Of a stretch of 64,000 nt of DNA, positions 49,443-61,853 are shown one piece after another. Numbering within the stretch: the first letter of the stretch is position 1; each line of letters opens with the position of its first letter. The notes below the pieces were generated by a model that saw only the letters and a list, made by a program, of their open reading frames with translations, made no database searches and was not told the origin of the DNA. Origin of the DNA: Polytrichum commune (lineage: Eukaryota; Streptophyta; Polytrichopsida; Polytrichales; Polytrichaceae); assembly GCA_950295325.1 (NCBI GenBank), contig OX485804.1, positions 44,518,001-44,582,000 of the forward strand. The letters run 5' to 3'. Both the position numbers and the translations under genes were made by a program.

Positions 49443-52400
49443 GGACCTCCTTACTTTCTCCTTGCCATTTTAAAAAGTGCACAAGGTTGCTAAATTGAAG
49501 AATATTATGATGGAGGAAATACATTCAACACTCATCATGAGTTATGTTATTGCATCGTAATACCATACTTATACTAAGAACATTATTGTGTTTTTTTGGT
49601 TGGTTGCAACTAGATACTCCGATCGATTCCACTAAACCTATTACGAATGACGGGAAACCAAGTTCTTTGCGTCACTTCACAATATCGAAAGCAAACAATA
49701 GCATCAATGCCCACGGTAGCACTCCAAGGCTAAATTGCATGTATATCACATGTCACAAACTTTTTCTATACGTGTTTTCAATTTCGTCTCTTTCACATAA
49801 AAGACCGAAAAACTAAGATTTAAGTGTATTTGGATTTATGCATGAATTTTGGACAGTTCAAGCCGTCAATATGACGTACATTACATCGTAAAACTACACA
49901 CATGTGTTGATCAACATACATGGAATACAAACATTTGAAGTTGTGGTTGTTGCTTTTGTTATTGTCATTTGATGTTTTCTGTCTCCATAAGTGCACATCC
50001 CTTATTACTTATTTTTGGACAAGTGATTTTTCTAGTTATACTTAAATGTTAGTTAAAGATTATTGTAATCCAATTCACAAAAGTTTTTTTTTCGGCTAGC
50101 ACATTCACACAACTCGTATATGAAATCCCCTTCTTGCATTTCTCTAGCTCAATTATTTGGATGAAAGTCCGGTTTTCGAGAAGGAAAGACGACTTGCTAC
50201 TGCTTGGGTGGAAGGTGGGCATGAGGTGAGATTTTAGTATCTTCTATTGTAACTTTGTAGTGAACACCACTTGTTGTTTTCGCCTTAAAGTGCGTATAAA
50301 GGGAAGACCCATTTGGAAAGCAAGTGTTGTGAAGGCCACCATTGTAATATTACATATAAATATAAGATGATGAGCCTTTAGGGGAGGAAAAACCCACTAC
50401 AAAGACAAAGAGTTTGGGGGGCAAAAAGTAACAAACTATATTTTGACTCTCAAATGTTGATTAATGAATGGAGAATATGTCCAGTTCCAAGTGTTTTTGC
50501 AATGTTAATCAGTAACTCAAACACACAATAATTTCACAATCAAAGATCTCTATGCAGGCATTTCAAACTTTTATTATCCAAATGGACATCGACATGTTCT
50601 TAAGTAAGACTTGCTATGCATTTGTAGGCTGAGAAAGATATGAGAACTATTATAAGCAATGAAGAGAAGGCGGTAAGAGAGAGGCATCGTCAAGGCAAGT
50701 TTTTAGTGATTCTTTATAATCACCCCCACAACCTTAAGTTTTTGACAATTGTGGGTTATTAGACAAGGTTGGAAACTTCTCATGAAATTGAAATATGTCA
50801 TGTTCGTACGGTTGGTATAAAATCAATGCATGCGGGTTTAATCTTATGTAAGAGACATCCAAATGTGTCAATGACATTGTTGTTTACCTACTATAGATTT
50901 GTGTGAGAATCTATTATAATAAAGAATGACAACGTAGTCTGAGTATGGGTGGTTAGATATCAAATTCTTCTTGTTGGTGTAGTATGAAACTTGATTTTTT
51001 ATATTTGAAACATATATTGCAAGTGTACTTACACGCAAAAGCAAGACTATGTACCATGATCATACATTTGGGGGCTTCAATGTATGACAATGGTACATAG
51101 TGTTCCGTTCGGTTATATGTTGCTTTTGGGAATTCTTACTTGCAAGGGAAATCATGAGATGAATCCTAACAACACACCTCTTTATTTGAAGCTTCGATTT
51201 CATCATATTATCTACTTGGTCCTCATCTCAATTTAACACCGACAACGAATCTCTTACATACTATGGACACAAAATGATCATTTTCCCCTCAACATTTGCC
51301 ACATGTCATGCTCACGTTCGCCATAACCCACTTCTATCTTACGTGGAAACTTTATTATAGCACATGTGAAGATAAAATAGGGAATGGTCTACAGTAGCTT
51401 GATACATGATACTTTAATGACCTCACATACTTTCTATATGCAAAATGTATTTTGAAAGTAACGATTTGGTGTTCTATGTATTGATTTGAGATCTAGCAAC
51501 TCTTAGGGAAAGTTAAATATTGAGAAAGGTAGTGTATGATTTATGTAATGCTCTAGTTGTATATGGTCACCATTATGATAGGAATTGAATGCAATTCTTA
51601 AGAAATATTACTAGAATTTCACAAAATAAAAGCCAGAAGATATATGGTAGTTGTATTGATACAATGCTAGAAATTTGCACATAGTCAATTACTCCCATGT
51701 GTTGATAAATTACTACTCAGTGGAATGTGGAGACATAAAAGGAATTTTATGTTTTGGGAATCCTATTGCAGCCTTTGAAGACATGAAAGCGAAAGCTAAG
51801 AAAGAGCATGCGGAGAAATTAATGAGACAAGAGGAACTTGGACATTTGAGACGTGAAGAAGAAAAATTGGAGGAAATGAGAATTGAGAAACAAAGGGAAG
51901 AAGATTTAAAGATACAAGAAGCAAAACAAAAACAACATGAAGATGGAATGAGATTTGAGAAACATGAAGAACATGATGCTCAGAAAACAAAAGAGGAGGA
52001 AGGAGATGCAATAATTGAATCACATTCTCGAAATGACGTGAGCCTTCGTGATTCAACATGCACATCCACGCCAGAAGGTAAGAAGCGAGGAGGCAATGAC
52101 CTTGGATATGAATATCCGCAAAAAGCATGCAAACAAAGCCTTGATGAAATGGATTCAGACGAATGTGTTTGTGAAGTTGTACAAACCTTTATGGAACTTG
52201 ATTGTATTGATCAAGGGCCCGACAACTCACAATCAACTTCATCCATTAATCACAATGATCTAAGGAATGTTGCTAGAAGCATATTATTTGAGGCGATCAA
52301 AGACTTCAAAAGTACAAAATTTGATAATTTCAAGCTCTCTGAGGACACACCAAGGGTTTCAAACGGCCACGAATGTCAAATTCTATCAAAAGATGCTCAT

Positions 52401-52904
52401 GTAGAGGAAATCAAAGTGGTTAATAATGCAATGACTCAACAATGTATGCAAAGATATGAATCAAGAATTATCCAAGAATCAAAAGAATCATTGCAACCCA
52501 TCTTCTTGCAAGATGTTGATGTATTTGATGTCAATCAACACGCTACATCAAATAATCAAGAATTACTAAACGTATTGATCTTGAAGAAAAGCTTGCAAAA
52601 GAGGACACTTCAGAGGGCAATGGAAAATGTTGACAAACGTGATAGGGAGAATCTTGACATTGAAAAGGATAATAACATGGGATTACAAGTGTTAGCTCGA
52701 CCTACTATATGGGGGACAAAGAAGTACCAAGATTTGTGGGCAAAGGCTGCAACAATTGATGATGATATGCACTCGGAAGATTCTACCTCAAGTTGTTGTG
52801 ATGAAGAACTTGTGTATGATGAGGGTCATTTGCACGATCGTCATACCTCTAAAGAGTTTGAAGGTGAAATTGTTTATAGTAATAGTACTATGAATGTTGT
52901 GTGA
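43925..52904 (+). CDS. DNAAF1: Dynein axonemal assembly factor 1 (DNAAF1/LRRC50/ODA7), 630 aa, 11 exons
   Basis: Exons: 43925-44022, 44329-44377, 44882-44948, 45145-45206, 47433-47504, 48822-48920, 49190-49255, 49614-49715, 50148-50225, 50628-50694, 51772-52904. All are in phase; intron 10 is GC-AG (CAAG|GCAAGT), the rest GT-AG. The protein helps fold and pre-assemble outer and inner dynein arms in the cytoplasm before transport to the axoneme. N-terminal signature: SLKKLCKDLKLYSSCPELNE, then GIVTIQALEAYTGLRTIYLE. The leucine-rich repeats (about 50-205) run through LINLRCLYLNQNLVEHISGL, LEILDLADNQI, LRQLNLSGNCI, IRSLDMSKNRI and LNLLRMTGN. The cap is QYRKQTIASMPTLNYLDESP then VFEKERRLATAWVEGG, the DNAAF1 hallmark. 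A charged coiled coil (232-330) and a low-complexity region follow; the motif TIWGTKKYQDLWAKA lies near 565-580. The start is the first ATG after an in-frame TGA at 43919. It implies motile sperm in this plant. Confidence 0.94.
46307..46650 (+). mobile_element. SINE with a complete 5S-rRNA-like head, in DNAAF1 intron 4
   Basis: 46307-46425 (119 bases) matches plant 5S rRNA in length and order: GGGTGGCTCAGATCC, then GATCCCATGGGAACTCC, AAGGTTAAGTTGCC (A box), GGAATAGTACTTGGATGGG with TGACC (C box), and an end GTGCACCC. Mutations make it unlikely to be a working 5S gene. About 220 bases of unrelated tail follow, and this tail recurs without the head at 3945-4175. A 5S-derived head carrying an internal Pol III promoter plus a family-specific tail defines SINE3-type retroposons. 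The 3' border is approximate. Confidence 0.82.
47537..48790. repeat. Tandem array, unit about 200 bp, inside DNAAF1 intron 5
   Basis: Five monomers can be counted by the anchor GGCTCCTC (or a close variant) at about 47771, 48139, 48342, 48540 and 48741, i.e. spacings of 368, 203, 198 and 201. Each monomer also has GACCCTTGCTCTGTTGAG, TTGGAAGTTC and TTTCAATTGGGTGG. The first two monomers are each preceded by an extra block of about 150-170 bp (47537-47690 and 47907-48030; ACCACTTGTTGATGGCAAGG), giving a higher-order pattern. The monomers differ by about 5-15 percent by eye. No conserved reading frame runs through it. Confidence 0.88.
49411..49440. repeat. (AT)n microsatellite in DNAAF1 intron 7
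   Basis: About 15 AT units between exons 7 and 8 of DNAAF1. Confidence 0.9.
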
Positions 52905-54989
52905 TATTCACATTTAATCGTTATAAAAACTTGAACATGATAATTTCTAGTGGGTTTAGAGCATCCAATTGCCTTGCCTTCGTAAGTATTTGTTCATGTT
53001 TTCATATCAAAAGAAAGCTTTCATTGTTTGTGCATATGATAAACTCTAAACAACTCAAACCCATGAAAGTTCATAATATAATGGTTTATTATTTTAAGTT
53101 CTTGTCAATACACTTGGGATGGGTGTTTTGTATAGTGGTAAAAACTGTAGGTGTCAAGTGCCTGTAAAAGGATATGAGAATGGGCTCATATGGTGTTGAT
53201 TGATTTGGACCTAATTTGACTATGACCTTGATTGTTACCTTGGAGCCATGCTCTCATCATTGTTTCTCAAACACTCGAAATATTGTTGTAGTCATCATGA
53301 AGTTGTGACACTATTTTTGTCAATTTCTTAATGGACTAAATCTTCAAAAATCGGATAACCATATCACTTGAAGCCATTCAATAGAGAGCAAAGAAGATGT
53401 ACTAGTTTCAACTCTCTAAATGAGCTCGCCATCTCTAAATGATGCAAGGAAACACGTATAAGGAAGTAAGAGAGTTACCCTGTAGGTTTTGTGGATCTTT
53501 TTCTTTTCCATCATAAATCTACTAGGTAAGTCAAACCCAAAATTATCTCCAAATGATATGAAAACCAAGTCATCTAAGACTTGGGAGTGACATTTTAATA
53601 TGAATGAACATGCCACATTTCTTCAAGTTTTGAGTGGCCGTGGGTAGTTGGGGTGGACCTCATATACAAAGTAAGCATTTGTTTTGATTACAAAGCCAAA
53701 ATGAAACGTTTAGATCATCAAGACTAATATTGCATGACTATTACTCTAATGGACAATGACTGAGATACTCTTTCCACCTCATCCACCTTGTATAGTCCAC
53801 CTTCAATAAATATTACACTTATAAACGTTAACTCATTATATTTGTTAACAAAATCGTACTCCCCTCATATTGCTAACTAGAATGTTAACTATGTTAAATG
53901 TTAACAATAATTTACTCCCCTCTATGTTAATTTGCCACTTATAAATGTTAACCTACAAAATACATCCAATATTGTGTGATGACATCCATTACATTGACTC
54001 ACAACCTTTCAAAGTGGCAAAAGCCACCAAATTTGACTTTTGTGATCAAATTTTTCATATGGACTATATTGATTCTTATTTTGTTTCATAAAAATAAAAG
54101 ATTGATTTGATACACAAATTTTATATATGATAATTTGCAAAACTCTCCCTTTATAATTGTAATAAATTTATATTTGTTAAGCATTCAAAAAGCTCTCTTT
54201 ATAATTGTTACAGTGTTAACTCACTATAAATGTTAGGAAAATTTTACTCCAGAGCCTAACATTTATAGAGGGTGGATTGTAATACAATTTTATAGTGAAA
54301 GATGAAGGGTTCAATCATGAACCCTCTAAAAATACACTCCATGCTTGGAAAAGGTGATATCAAGGTGACATTAAAGTTATGGTTCCGCTCCTTAATGAAA
54401 ACTTGCTTACACCTTTCAGTGTTGTGTTTTTTTATTTTTTATTTTTTATGTGTTGTGTGTTGTGTGTGTTTGCACTTCTAGGATGAGTTTTTTGCAATTT
54501 TCCTTTTTGTTTTTTAAGAAGGAAAAACAACAAAACATAACAAACACATCATAGTAAGCACTTCACTGGAGCTAACTATATATCATTTCACCCCATTTGA
54601 CAAATTCACCAAATTATGGCATCGTTGACAACATTGCCTCAATATCAACAAATATGCTTCACATTTTTCTTTCTTTTTTTAGCATTGCAACCTTCATTAT
54701 ATACCAACCAAGCAATGTGTCTTACTATGTGAAAAAAGAACTCCCCCATCGTTGGTTACTATTAGGGACACCTTTGACATGAGGCAGTAGCACTTGTCCC
54801 ATAGCCTTGCTTAGTTAACCCGCTTCGGGTCCACATATGAGCTCACAACTATAATCAAGGTGAAGCATCCTCATTCACGCCAACCCTAGAGACTACATGT
54901 CTCTAGGTCCTACATAATGTCCAAGCTAAGTGATTAGTCTTGTTTTGTCCAACTACTACCAAGGTCTTGAAATGTACTCTTTTTGGTTG
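52905..54989. other. DNAAF1 3' flank and AT-rich intergenic DNA
   Basis: The DNAAF1 3' UTR should lie at the left. Between about 53820 and 54220 the palindrome GTTAAC occurs six times within repeated (T/A)AT(A/G)TTAAC phrases, so it may be a decayed AT-rich element. No gene is seen. Confidence 0.4.
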
Positions 54990-56505
54990 GATGAGGGGCT
55001 ATCCCAACCCCAACCCCAACCCCAACTACACACTTTGCTCAGGCCACAAAATTGACACGTGGCCACACCTACTCTCCACCTACACCCACCCACACATATT
55101 TAAAAAGCCTTCACATAGCCAAATGCAATAAAGCAACACACCAAATAGCCCACACACTCCAATCCAACAAAGACACTAGGTGCTATACCGGCAAACCAAC
55201 ACAACCGGCCCCAAGACGTACATCACAATCCCATAATCATTAATTCAATGCACATGCCTCCCCCACACATGCACATGCATGGCCTAGCTAAGACCTGACA
55301 TATTATGTATATTAGGTGCCCCTACAGATAGCCATACACCCATCCCCGCAAATCTATCCATGCAATTCATAGGATTCACCCACTGCCATGATAGATTCGC
55401 AAATATTGCCATAGGAGAAAAAACAAACAAATATGACCCCTCACTCAAACGTTAATAGTGCGGGATGGAATGTTAACCCCTAATATTGTCACATCAAAGG
55501 TATGAGGAGCCGTACACAAACAATCACCTGAAGCCTTAGAAAAACTTTTTTTAAAAATAAATAAAAATAAGTAAATAAACCCTTGAAAAAGACAAAAAAA
55601 CTCATGAAACACGTACATCTGATAGCCACAGAATACCTCACATACCTTGTCCTAAATAAAAGATAGCTTGACAACAACCAACCCAAGTTGACATGCCCCC
55701 ACAAACCCAAACACCACCCCTCTCCCCCCTTGAAAGCGTTATTTAAACCAACTACACATCATCTTAGTGGGTTTCAAACCCTAAACCAATTTGTAAATAA
55801 ATGTGCATGGTTGACAAGTGCGAATACGGGAAAGGGAAAAAATTTAGTAGTCGCACATGTATAAGAGACTACATCAACAACATCAACGCCATATGTGGGC
55901 ACTCTCTTTATAGATTGAAGCATTAGCACCGATGCCTAAGGCATGGATACCTACATCGAGTACTAATCTCATGCAAATACATGTATTTGAGTGAAATATG
56001 GCAAGGCATGTAGCTTGAAACAAACACAAGAAAGACACGTGTTACAACAAGATAGAAAGAGTACTCTTCACTTTGACATTTGAAACAACAATCTTCACGA
56101 CACACACTTGGCTAATTGAACAAGATATTCATAACTGGACAACTAGTCTAAATTTGCACTAGTTGCAGCATCCATGGTTATATTCTCGGGGCCCGCATGA
56201 ACGAACACTCAGTCTTTAATAATGTTATGTTCGTGATCCCATCCAACGGTTAAAAGTGTATGTAGAGATGGAAGTGTCCGTTATAGGCCGTTATTTGGGC
56301 ACACCGAGTCTACTAGTCTTTGATGTCTTTCCGAATTGGATTAGGGTTTAGATGAATAAAGTGTGAATGTAGGGGCCCCACACCGTCATAGGATGAGGAA
56401 TGTTGGGTTGATCTTCTCTTCCAATTGGATAAGGGCCCATGGAAAGGCACAAGTTCCAAGGGTATTGTCCATAGTACAAAAATTGATAAGCTATCACAAA
56501 GGCTA
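54990..56505. other. Strand-asymmetric C/A-rich intergenic block
   Basis: From about 54990 to 55740 the plus strand is rich in C and A, with frequent CACAC, CCCAC and ACCAA runs and a (CCCCAA)n tract at about 55007-55025. No coding frame with a motif occurs on either strand. From 55740 to 56505 the composition returns to normal and nothing is recognised. Confidence 0.4.
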
Positions 56506-56881
56506 AGGTATGTGGGTGCTATTCGGTGCATTTTTCATGTTCTCCAACTTCTACTAACTGGATTCACACCAAAAACCAAATTGTTTTGCATTAGCAAATC
56601 TATGATGAAACATCTCCCAAAACCGGATTGGAATTGGACCTCCCTTGATTTAGTCATGGTCATCAGAAGTGCATGTTTCTTGATTTCTTAACTACATACA
56701 CATGTCCTCTCGATTGCGTTCATTGTTAAGCGTAAAATAGTTATCAATATTTGAAGACATGGTCCAATCTCTTTTTAGCACGTGTCTTTGTGATGTCTGC
56801 TCTTTGATTCTCACCGGATCACGTACCAATCAAATATAGGAGTCCAACAAAGAAAACGAGTAACTTAAGACCCAACTACCT
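56506..56881 (-). mobile_element. TA-family element copy
   Basis: It is bounded by TA (56504-56505 and 56882-56883). It starts AGGTATGTGGGTGCTATTCGG and ends ACTTAAGACCCAACTACCT. The interior is the inverse of the 62455 copy (CTCCAACTTCTACTAA, TTAGCAAATCTATGATG, GAAGTGCATGTTTCTTGATT, AATATTTGAAGACATGGTCC). Confidence 0.7.
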
Positions 56882-57430
56882 TATATTCAAACCCTAAAGT
56901 ATGTGAGGAGTCGAGGGTGTGTGAATCATGGTGTCGCTTCATTGTTGAAATGGTCTAACTTAATTGGGGTCGCTTTGAACTACACTAAATATTGTATTTA
57001 GTGTAGTGTCTCCGGTTCTACTTGTCTTGGTCAATACCAATCACAAACCGCCTATTTAATGTCACAAACACTACATGTATGTAAGCTTACAATTCTTTGT
57101 CATACCTTGTAATTTCTTTTTTAAATATTGGGCATTACAAATCTACAATGTTGCAATTATTGTCACCTACTAAGTAGATTGTCATCCAAAATTCAATCAT
57201 CCATGACAATATTTCCTTACTCAAATGTTAGGTAGCAAAATGTGCCAAACTTTAATTCAAAAAAAGGAAGTTAGGCTGACAACACCTATAAACTTATACA
57301 TAAAAAGTGTCATTAGAGAAATCACCACAATGACATAAAATACCATATGATAGTAAATACAATATTTATTGTAGAGCTTGAGGTCTCGATCCGAGATGTA
57401 CAAAATTACAAATTATGTGATTGGTCGAGA
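56882..57430. other. Intergenic, nothing recognised
   Basis: AT-rich sequence. The 17-base stretch ACACTAAATATTGTATTTAGTGT near 56982-57004 is a short palindrome (stem ACACTAAATA / TATTTAGTGT). No gene is seen. Confidence 0.35.
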
Positions 57431-57856
57431 AGCCAATGATGGTCCAAGTTCACTTTACACTGGACTTTGAAGGGTTCGAAGACCATAGAAGTTTGAATGG
57501 ATGAAAAAATGTACATGACGTCCTACATGGTAGCAAGTGGATAATATTTCATGGTCTACCAATTAATGCATTGGGTCCATAAAAAAAAAGGTGGGTCAAA
57601 ACACAAAACTAGGGATTGTGATAGTCAATCAATTTGACATTGACTCCTAGAAATAGTGTATTGCCATGGTGAGGATCCGAACTCGAACATATGTTGCAGT
57701 CCCTCGACACAGTCCAATCTTAACTCCACACTAAGCCTAAGGGCCCATCAATTGCAAAGTCGGATTTCTATCCCCCGTGGTACGGACTTTATATGATTTT
57801 CAAGGGACCTTAACTTTTCATGGTCATGGCTCTTGGTATGTACGTAAAGCAGCCCT
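57431..57856 (+). mobile_element. Diverged TAA-family MITE
   Basis: Collinear landmarks of the family remain: GGTCCAAGTTCACTTTACAC, CATGTAC..GTCCTACATGG, CACAAAACTAGGGA, and the right end CATGGTCATGGCTCTTGG followed by GTAAAGCAGCCCTAAG. It is much older than the 58330 copy. Confidence 0.6.
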
Positions 57857-58329
57857 AAGTCAATATGTGATCCCGAAACGAACATCTTGAGAATTAGAGA
57901 GTCCATGAAGATTAATACTTTCTTTTAAAGGTGGACACCTTGAACATGTATGGACAAGTTGGTTTGCACCTAATGTTCCCCAAGGACACCCCCCTAGGTT
58001 CTGACATGCTTGGTTGAAAATGCTCAATACACCCATGTACCTTAACTACAATTTGAATGCATTGAAAATCAAATGCTATGATGTAGGTCACTCAATTGAG
58101 TACTATTCCATCCTTAGGTGGCTTAAACATCCTTTGGAGTCCACATGGAATCCAAGCTAAAGCCTTGATCTTAAACCACCCTTGGGTATTGCACATTCTA
58201 AGATGTGTTATAAAAGCGTGATCCCAAGGATCTTTTGATCAATAAATAGAAAAGAAGTTGAGGCGTTGTTTCCATCCAGTTAGAACATGAAAAAGTACTT
58301 TTTGATTCTGCCATATTGAATTTGAGTAA

Positions 58330-58825
58330 AGGCCACTTCACACACGAGACTGAGAGCCCGTGACCAGTACACTTCAAGCACTCTCATTGGTGGAAAAGAC
58401 GGAGCCGGTCCAAGTTCACTTCCCACTACGCTTGAGGGACCAACGGAGTATGTGAATGCAAGATGGATGTAAAGTCTACATGGGTTCTTACATGGGATCG
58501 AATGGATCATGTTTCATGGTCACTTGGATTATTTTAAAAAACCACTTCTTGGAGGTAGGCCCAACACAAAACCAGAAGACCACGGCATTCCAAACACTCA
58601 CAACAATCAATTTATTATATTTTATCATGTGTGAGGAACCGCGTGAATAGAGATTCATTGAAATAACATTTGGTTAAGGGCCCGGTCAGATATGACTTCA
58701 CACACACTTGAGAATTTGTGACCACACTACATGATTTTGGGTGTCTTGGGACGGCCTTTGGAAACTTTCTTTCGGGCTCTCACAATTTCATGGTCATGGC
58801 TCTTGGCTTGTGTGTGAAGTGGCCC
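58330..58825 (+). mobile_element. TAA-family MITE, copy with target duplication
   Basis: A 496-bp element flanked by TAA (58327-58329 and 58826-58828). The left end AGGCCACTTCACACACGAG has one change from GGGCC, and the right end is CTTGTGTGTGAAGTGGCCC. The interior is close to the 11728 copy (for example GAGAGCCCGTGACCA and TGAATGCAAGATGGATGTAA). Non-coding. Confidence 0.88.
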
Positions 58826-59138
58826 TAAGACATGTTTGAGAGTTGGGAGGCTTGTTTTGGGGCATTAAGGGTAAATTTGAAACATAGAATTCGGAAGTCT
58901 TTGTGGGAGAATATAGAGTTTATTGTCATCTATGGTTCACATATTTGGTTCTTGCATGGTTTTGTCCATGTTCCTATTTGTTGGACTAATCATCTCAATG
59001 TCCACAATTGCATGTGGAAATGCAAGTATCAATGTTGGGAGTCTTAGATTTATCTACGAATCATTTATTAGATAATATCTATCATTGTTGCATCGTGCTC
59101 ATTTATTCTTGAGTTTCCATGCAAATCTTGTCACCTAA

Positions 59139-59739
59139 GGGCCAGTTCGCATGGCGGCTTAAGTCCTAAGTCCCAAGTCTCTTGAGGTCAATCCTTGCAA
59201 TCTCAATTGTTGAGAGCATAAAAGTGGACTTACCACTTCACATGGAGTCCCAAGTATGACATGGATGCCTACATGGCAACACTTTTTGGAGGTGAGGTTT
59301 GGGACTTGTGTTGAGAGTTGGGTCAAGGAAAAACTTAGACCTAACTCTCAAGCAGCAGTATAATGATCTCGTCTTTTTCATCAAAGTGCCCTTAAGCTCT
59401 CCGCATATGGTTTGAAATGTGAAGTGTGAAACCTCTCCTCGTCCCCCTCGTGAAACGCCATCGTAATCGGGAAGGTGAAGAGAGTGAGTGTTTGTCTGTC
59501 TTTTGTCTTCTCTGTCTGTCTGCACACGCAGTGGATGAGTGGTGGTAGGAACGGTGGAGATCTTACATCGGTCAAATCTGACGGTCGAGAATGCACATGC
59601 AACGTGGCCTCACCAGGAGCCAGAAGTTGCTTTCATCGCCCATAGACTTCTTCTCGACAAAGCCTCACAAATATTTCTGCATAAAACAATGAAGACATAA
59701 CTTAAATGAGTGGGACTTGGGACCCGTATGAACTAGCCC
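59139..59739. mobile_element. Candidate MITE of about 600 bp, separate family
   Basis: The left end is GGGCCAGTTCGCATGGC and the inverse of the right end is GGGCTAGTTCATACGGG, giving imperfect inverted repeats. Subterminal AAGTCCCAAGTC and GGGACTTGGGA also pair. TAA precedes it and TAC follows it, so the 3-bp duplication is imperfect. Short frames inside (59238-59602, minus) have no motif. Confidence 0.55.
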
Positions 59740-61845
59740 TACGAGGTAGTTGAGAGCTGGTTCTCATATTCAATATGATATTGAATTTTGTCGTGTTTCA
59801 TTATTACACGTGTTTGGAGCCCACTAAACAAGCTTATCTAACTTAGCAATGTTAAGTTGCCTAGCGTGGTCCAAAATATTCATTGTGAACCCATTAAGGT
59901 GATGATGAAATCCTTATATGACACTCAAAGAAGGTGGCATGGAACACTTGCTACGTGATATGCTCCTACATGCTAGGTTAGGAAGGCCAATCTAATTAAC
60001 ACAACGCATCACTTTTAAGGCTACAATTGAACACATTATATCAATTTCCATGTCCAAATTTGCAACCAACAACTAATTTTGCCTCTTATACCTTTCTATG
60101 AAACAAGGATGTTGAACAATCCCTATGTACCCACCTATGAACTTAAACCGCATATGGATAATTGCTCATAGTGAGTATAGAAAATGCCTCCCAATTAGGT
60201 TAGGTTGTCACTGCAATGTGTGAATGCTTGAGGAAGGCATGACAACAAGAAAGTGGGTCAATATTCACAACACTGAGATGCTTGAGAAATGGAAGGAGGT
60301 TGTGTGCATGCTGATATGAGAGAAACCTTCCCCCAGGGAGCTTTTTTTTAACCCTAGAGCAATGACAAACATGCATTATTTGGGTTCCTTTGCAATTGAT
60401 TTCTCAATTTGTGCCAAAAAAGAAAAAAAGAAAGAAAGACAAGCATGCATTTGAGCCATGTGGCCGGGACACACATCACTTTTGCCACGACTTGGATCCC
60501 TTGGTTTTCATTCGCTTTCTAGTTCTTAGTGGCATGTGGGAGGGGTGCAAGGAGCATGGCCCTAAAGTGGGTACAATTAACTCACAAACAATTTTGACAT
60601 TTGGATCTAATTGGAAGTTTTATAATATGGTTGGTGATTGTGAATCACCCATGTGTTCATTTCAAGTGTAAGAACAAGAGTTGAGATTCAATCATTTATA
60701 ACGGGTCAAAGTGAAGAATGGGTCTCTCTTTAAGCGGTCACATAGGCCCTCTCGAACATGTTATCAATTAAACCTAGAACAATGTCTATACTTTATCCAC
60801 ATGGTCCATCTCATTGTTACACGTGCCTTATTGGTGTATGTTCTTCACCACAAGCCTTGCTATGCCACTAAACTACATGGCCACATAAGGCCCATGCACC
60901 TTAGCCTGGCCAAAAAACTAAATTTTAAGAAGTGATCCAACAACATTTAAAGTAATGTGTGTCTACTCTATTGTGAGTGCTTCCTCTTCCATGAACAATT
61001 TTGGCCGTTGGATCGGGTTGAGGATTGTCTCATCAATTTAGCAACTGCGAATAACAAAGATTATGGTCCTAATTTCGAGGATCACATGTGAGGTGCAATA
61101 GCTATAGGAGGTTAAAGTGAAGATTGGTTGTTCTCTTTGCATGACCATAGACGTCCATCCAACTACGTTAATTGCTCAGTCTTTAACCCCTAAATGCCCA
61201 AGAAGCCAAAACATGGTTGTGAGCATTTGTCACCATCTAGAGAAAATTTTATATCAATGAGTCTAAGATATGGACCTTGAAGCGGTTTGAACCCTTAACT
61301 TTGTTTCTTTGTTACAAACTTCATCTATTTTGGGAAAGTAATGATGTTAGCGACATGAACATTTTGGGTTTTTTCCACCAAACCATGCAACTCATATTTT
61401 TAGCCAACCATATTACCGATCAAGTGCTTTTCGTACATCTTGGAATTATTATTATTTGTTGAAAGAAAATGCTTGTAAAACAATATGGTGGAGACCAAAA
61501 ATAAAGATCCATATTCCAACCACACATATGTGATTCAAAATCAAATCTCTAAAGCTTTCTCTTGTATGCCAACACAAAATAAAGTTTATGATTCATACTT
61601 CATGATACATCTTTGATTCAAACATCTTAGATTTAGGAATCAATGGTTCATAAATTTAGAGCACACACTCTACTCACATTCTAGCACTTTTTTTTTGGGT
61701 GTCCGTTCTAACACAAGCATGATGTAAGTTGTAAATGCCCTCCGTGTATGGAACGGGGTTGTTTAATTACAACTTTGAATGCCCGAAGACAACACTTTGT
61801 GATTGAGAAGGAAATTTCCCTCAGGATTTCTTTGAATGAGGACTA
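59740..61845. other. Intergenic, no gene recognised
   Basis: Several frames of 60-93 codons occur (for example 60390-60671) but none has a domain or splices to a neighbour. No bounded element was identified here. Confidence 0.35.
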
Positions 61846-61853
61846 TTGAAGAG

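Noticed and set aside
51675-51771. Start of DNAAF1 final ORF at 51675
   Set aside because: The first 32 codons are intron sequence; the acceptor at 51770-51771 and the phase from exon 10 show that the exon starts at 51772.
55003-55030. Telomere-like CCCCAA repeats
   Set aside because: Only about three units of a non-plant telomere type within a C/A-rich region; it is a simple repeat.
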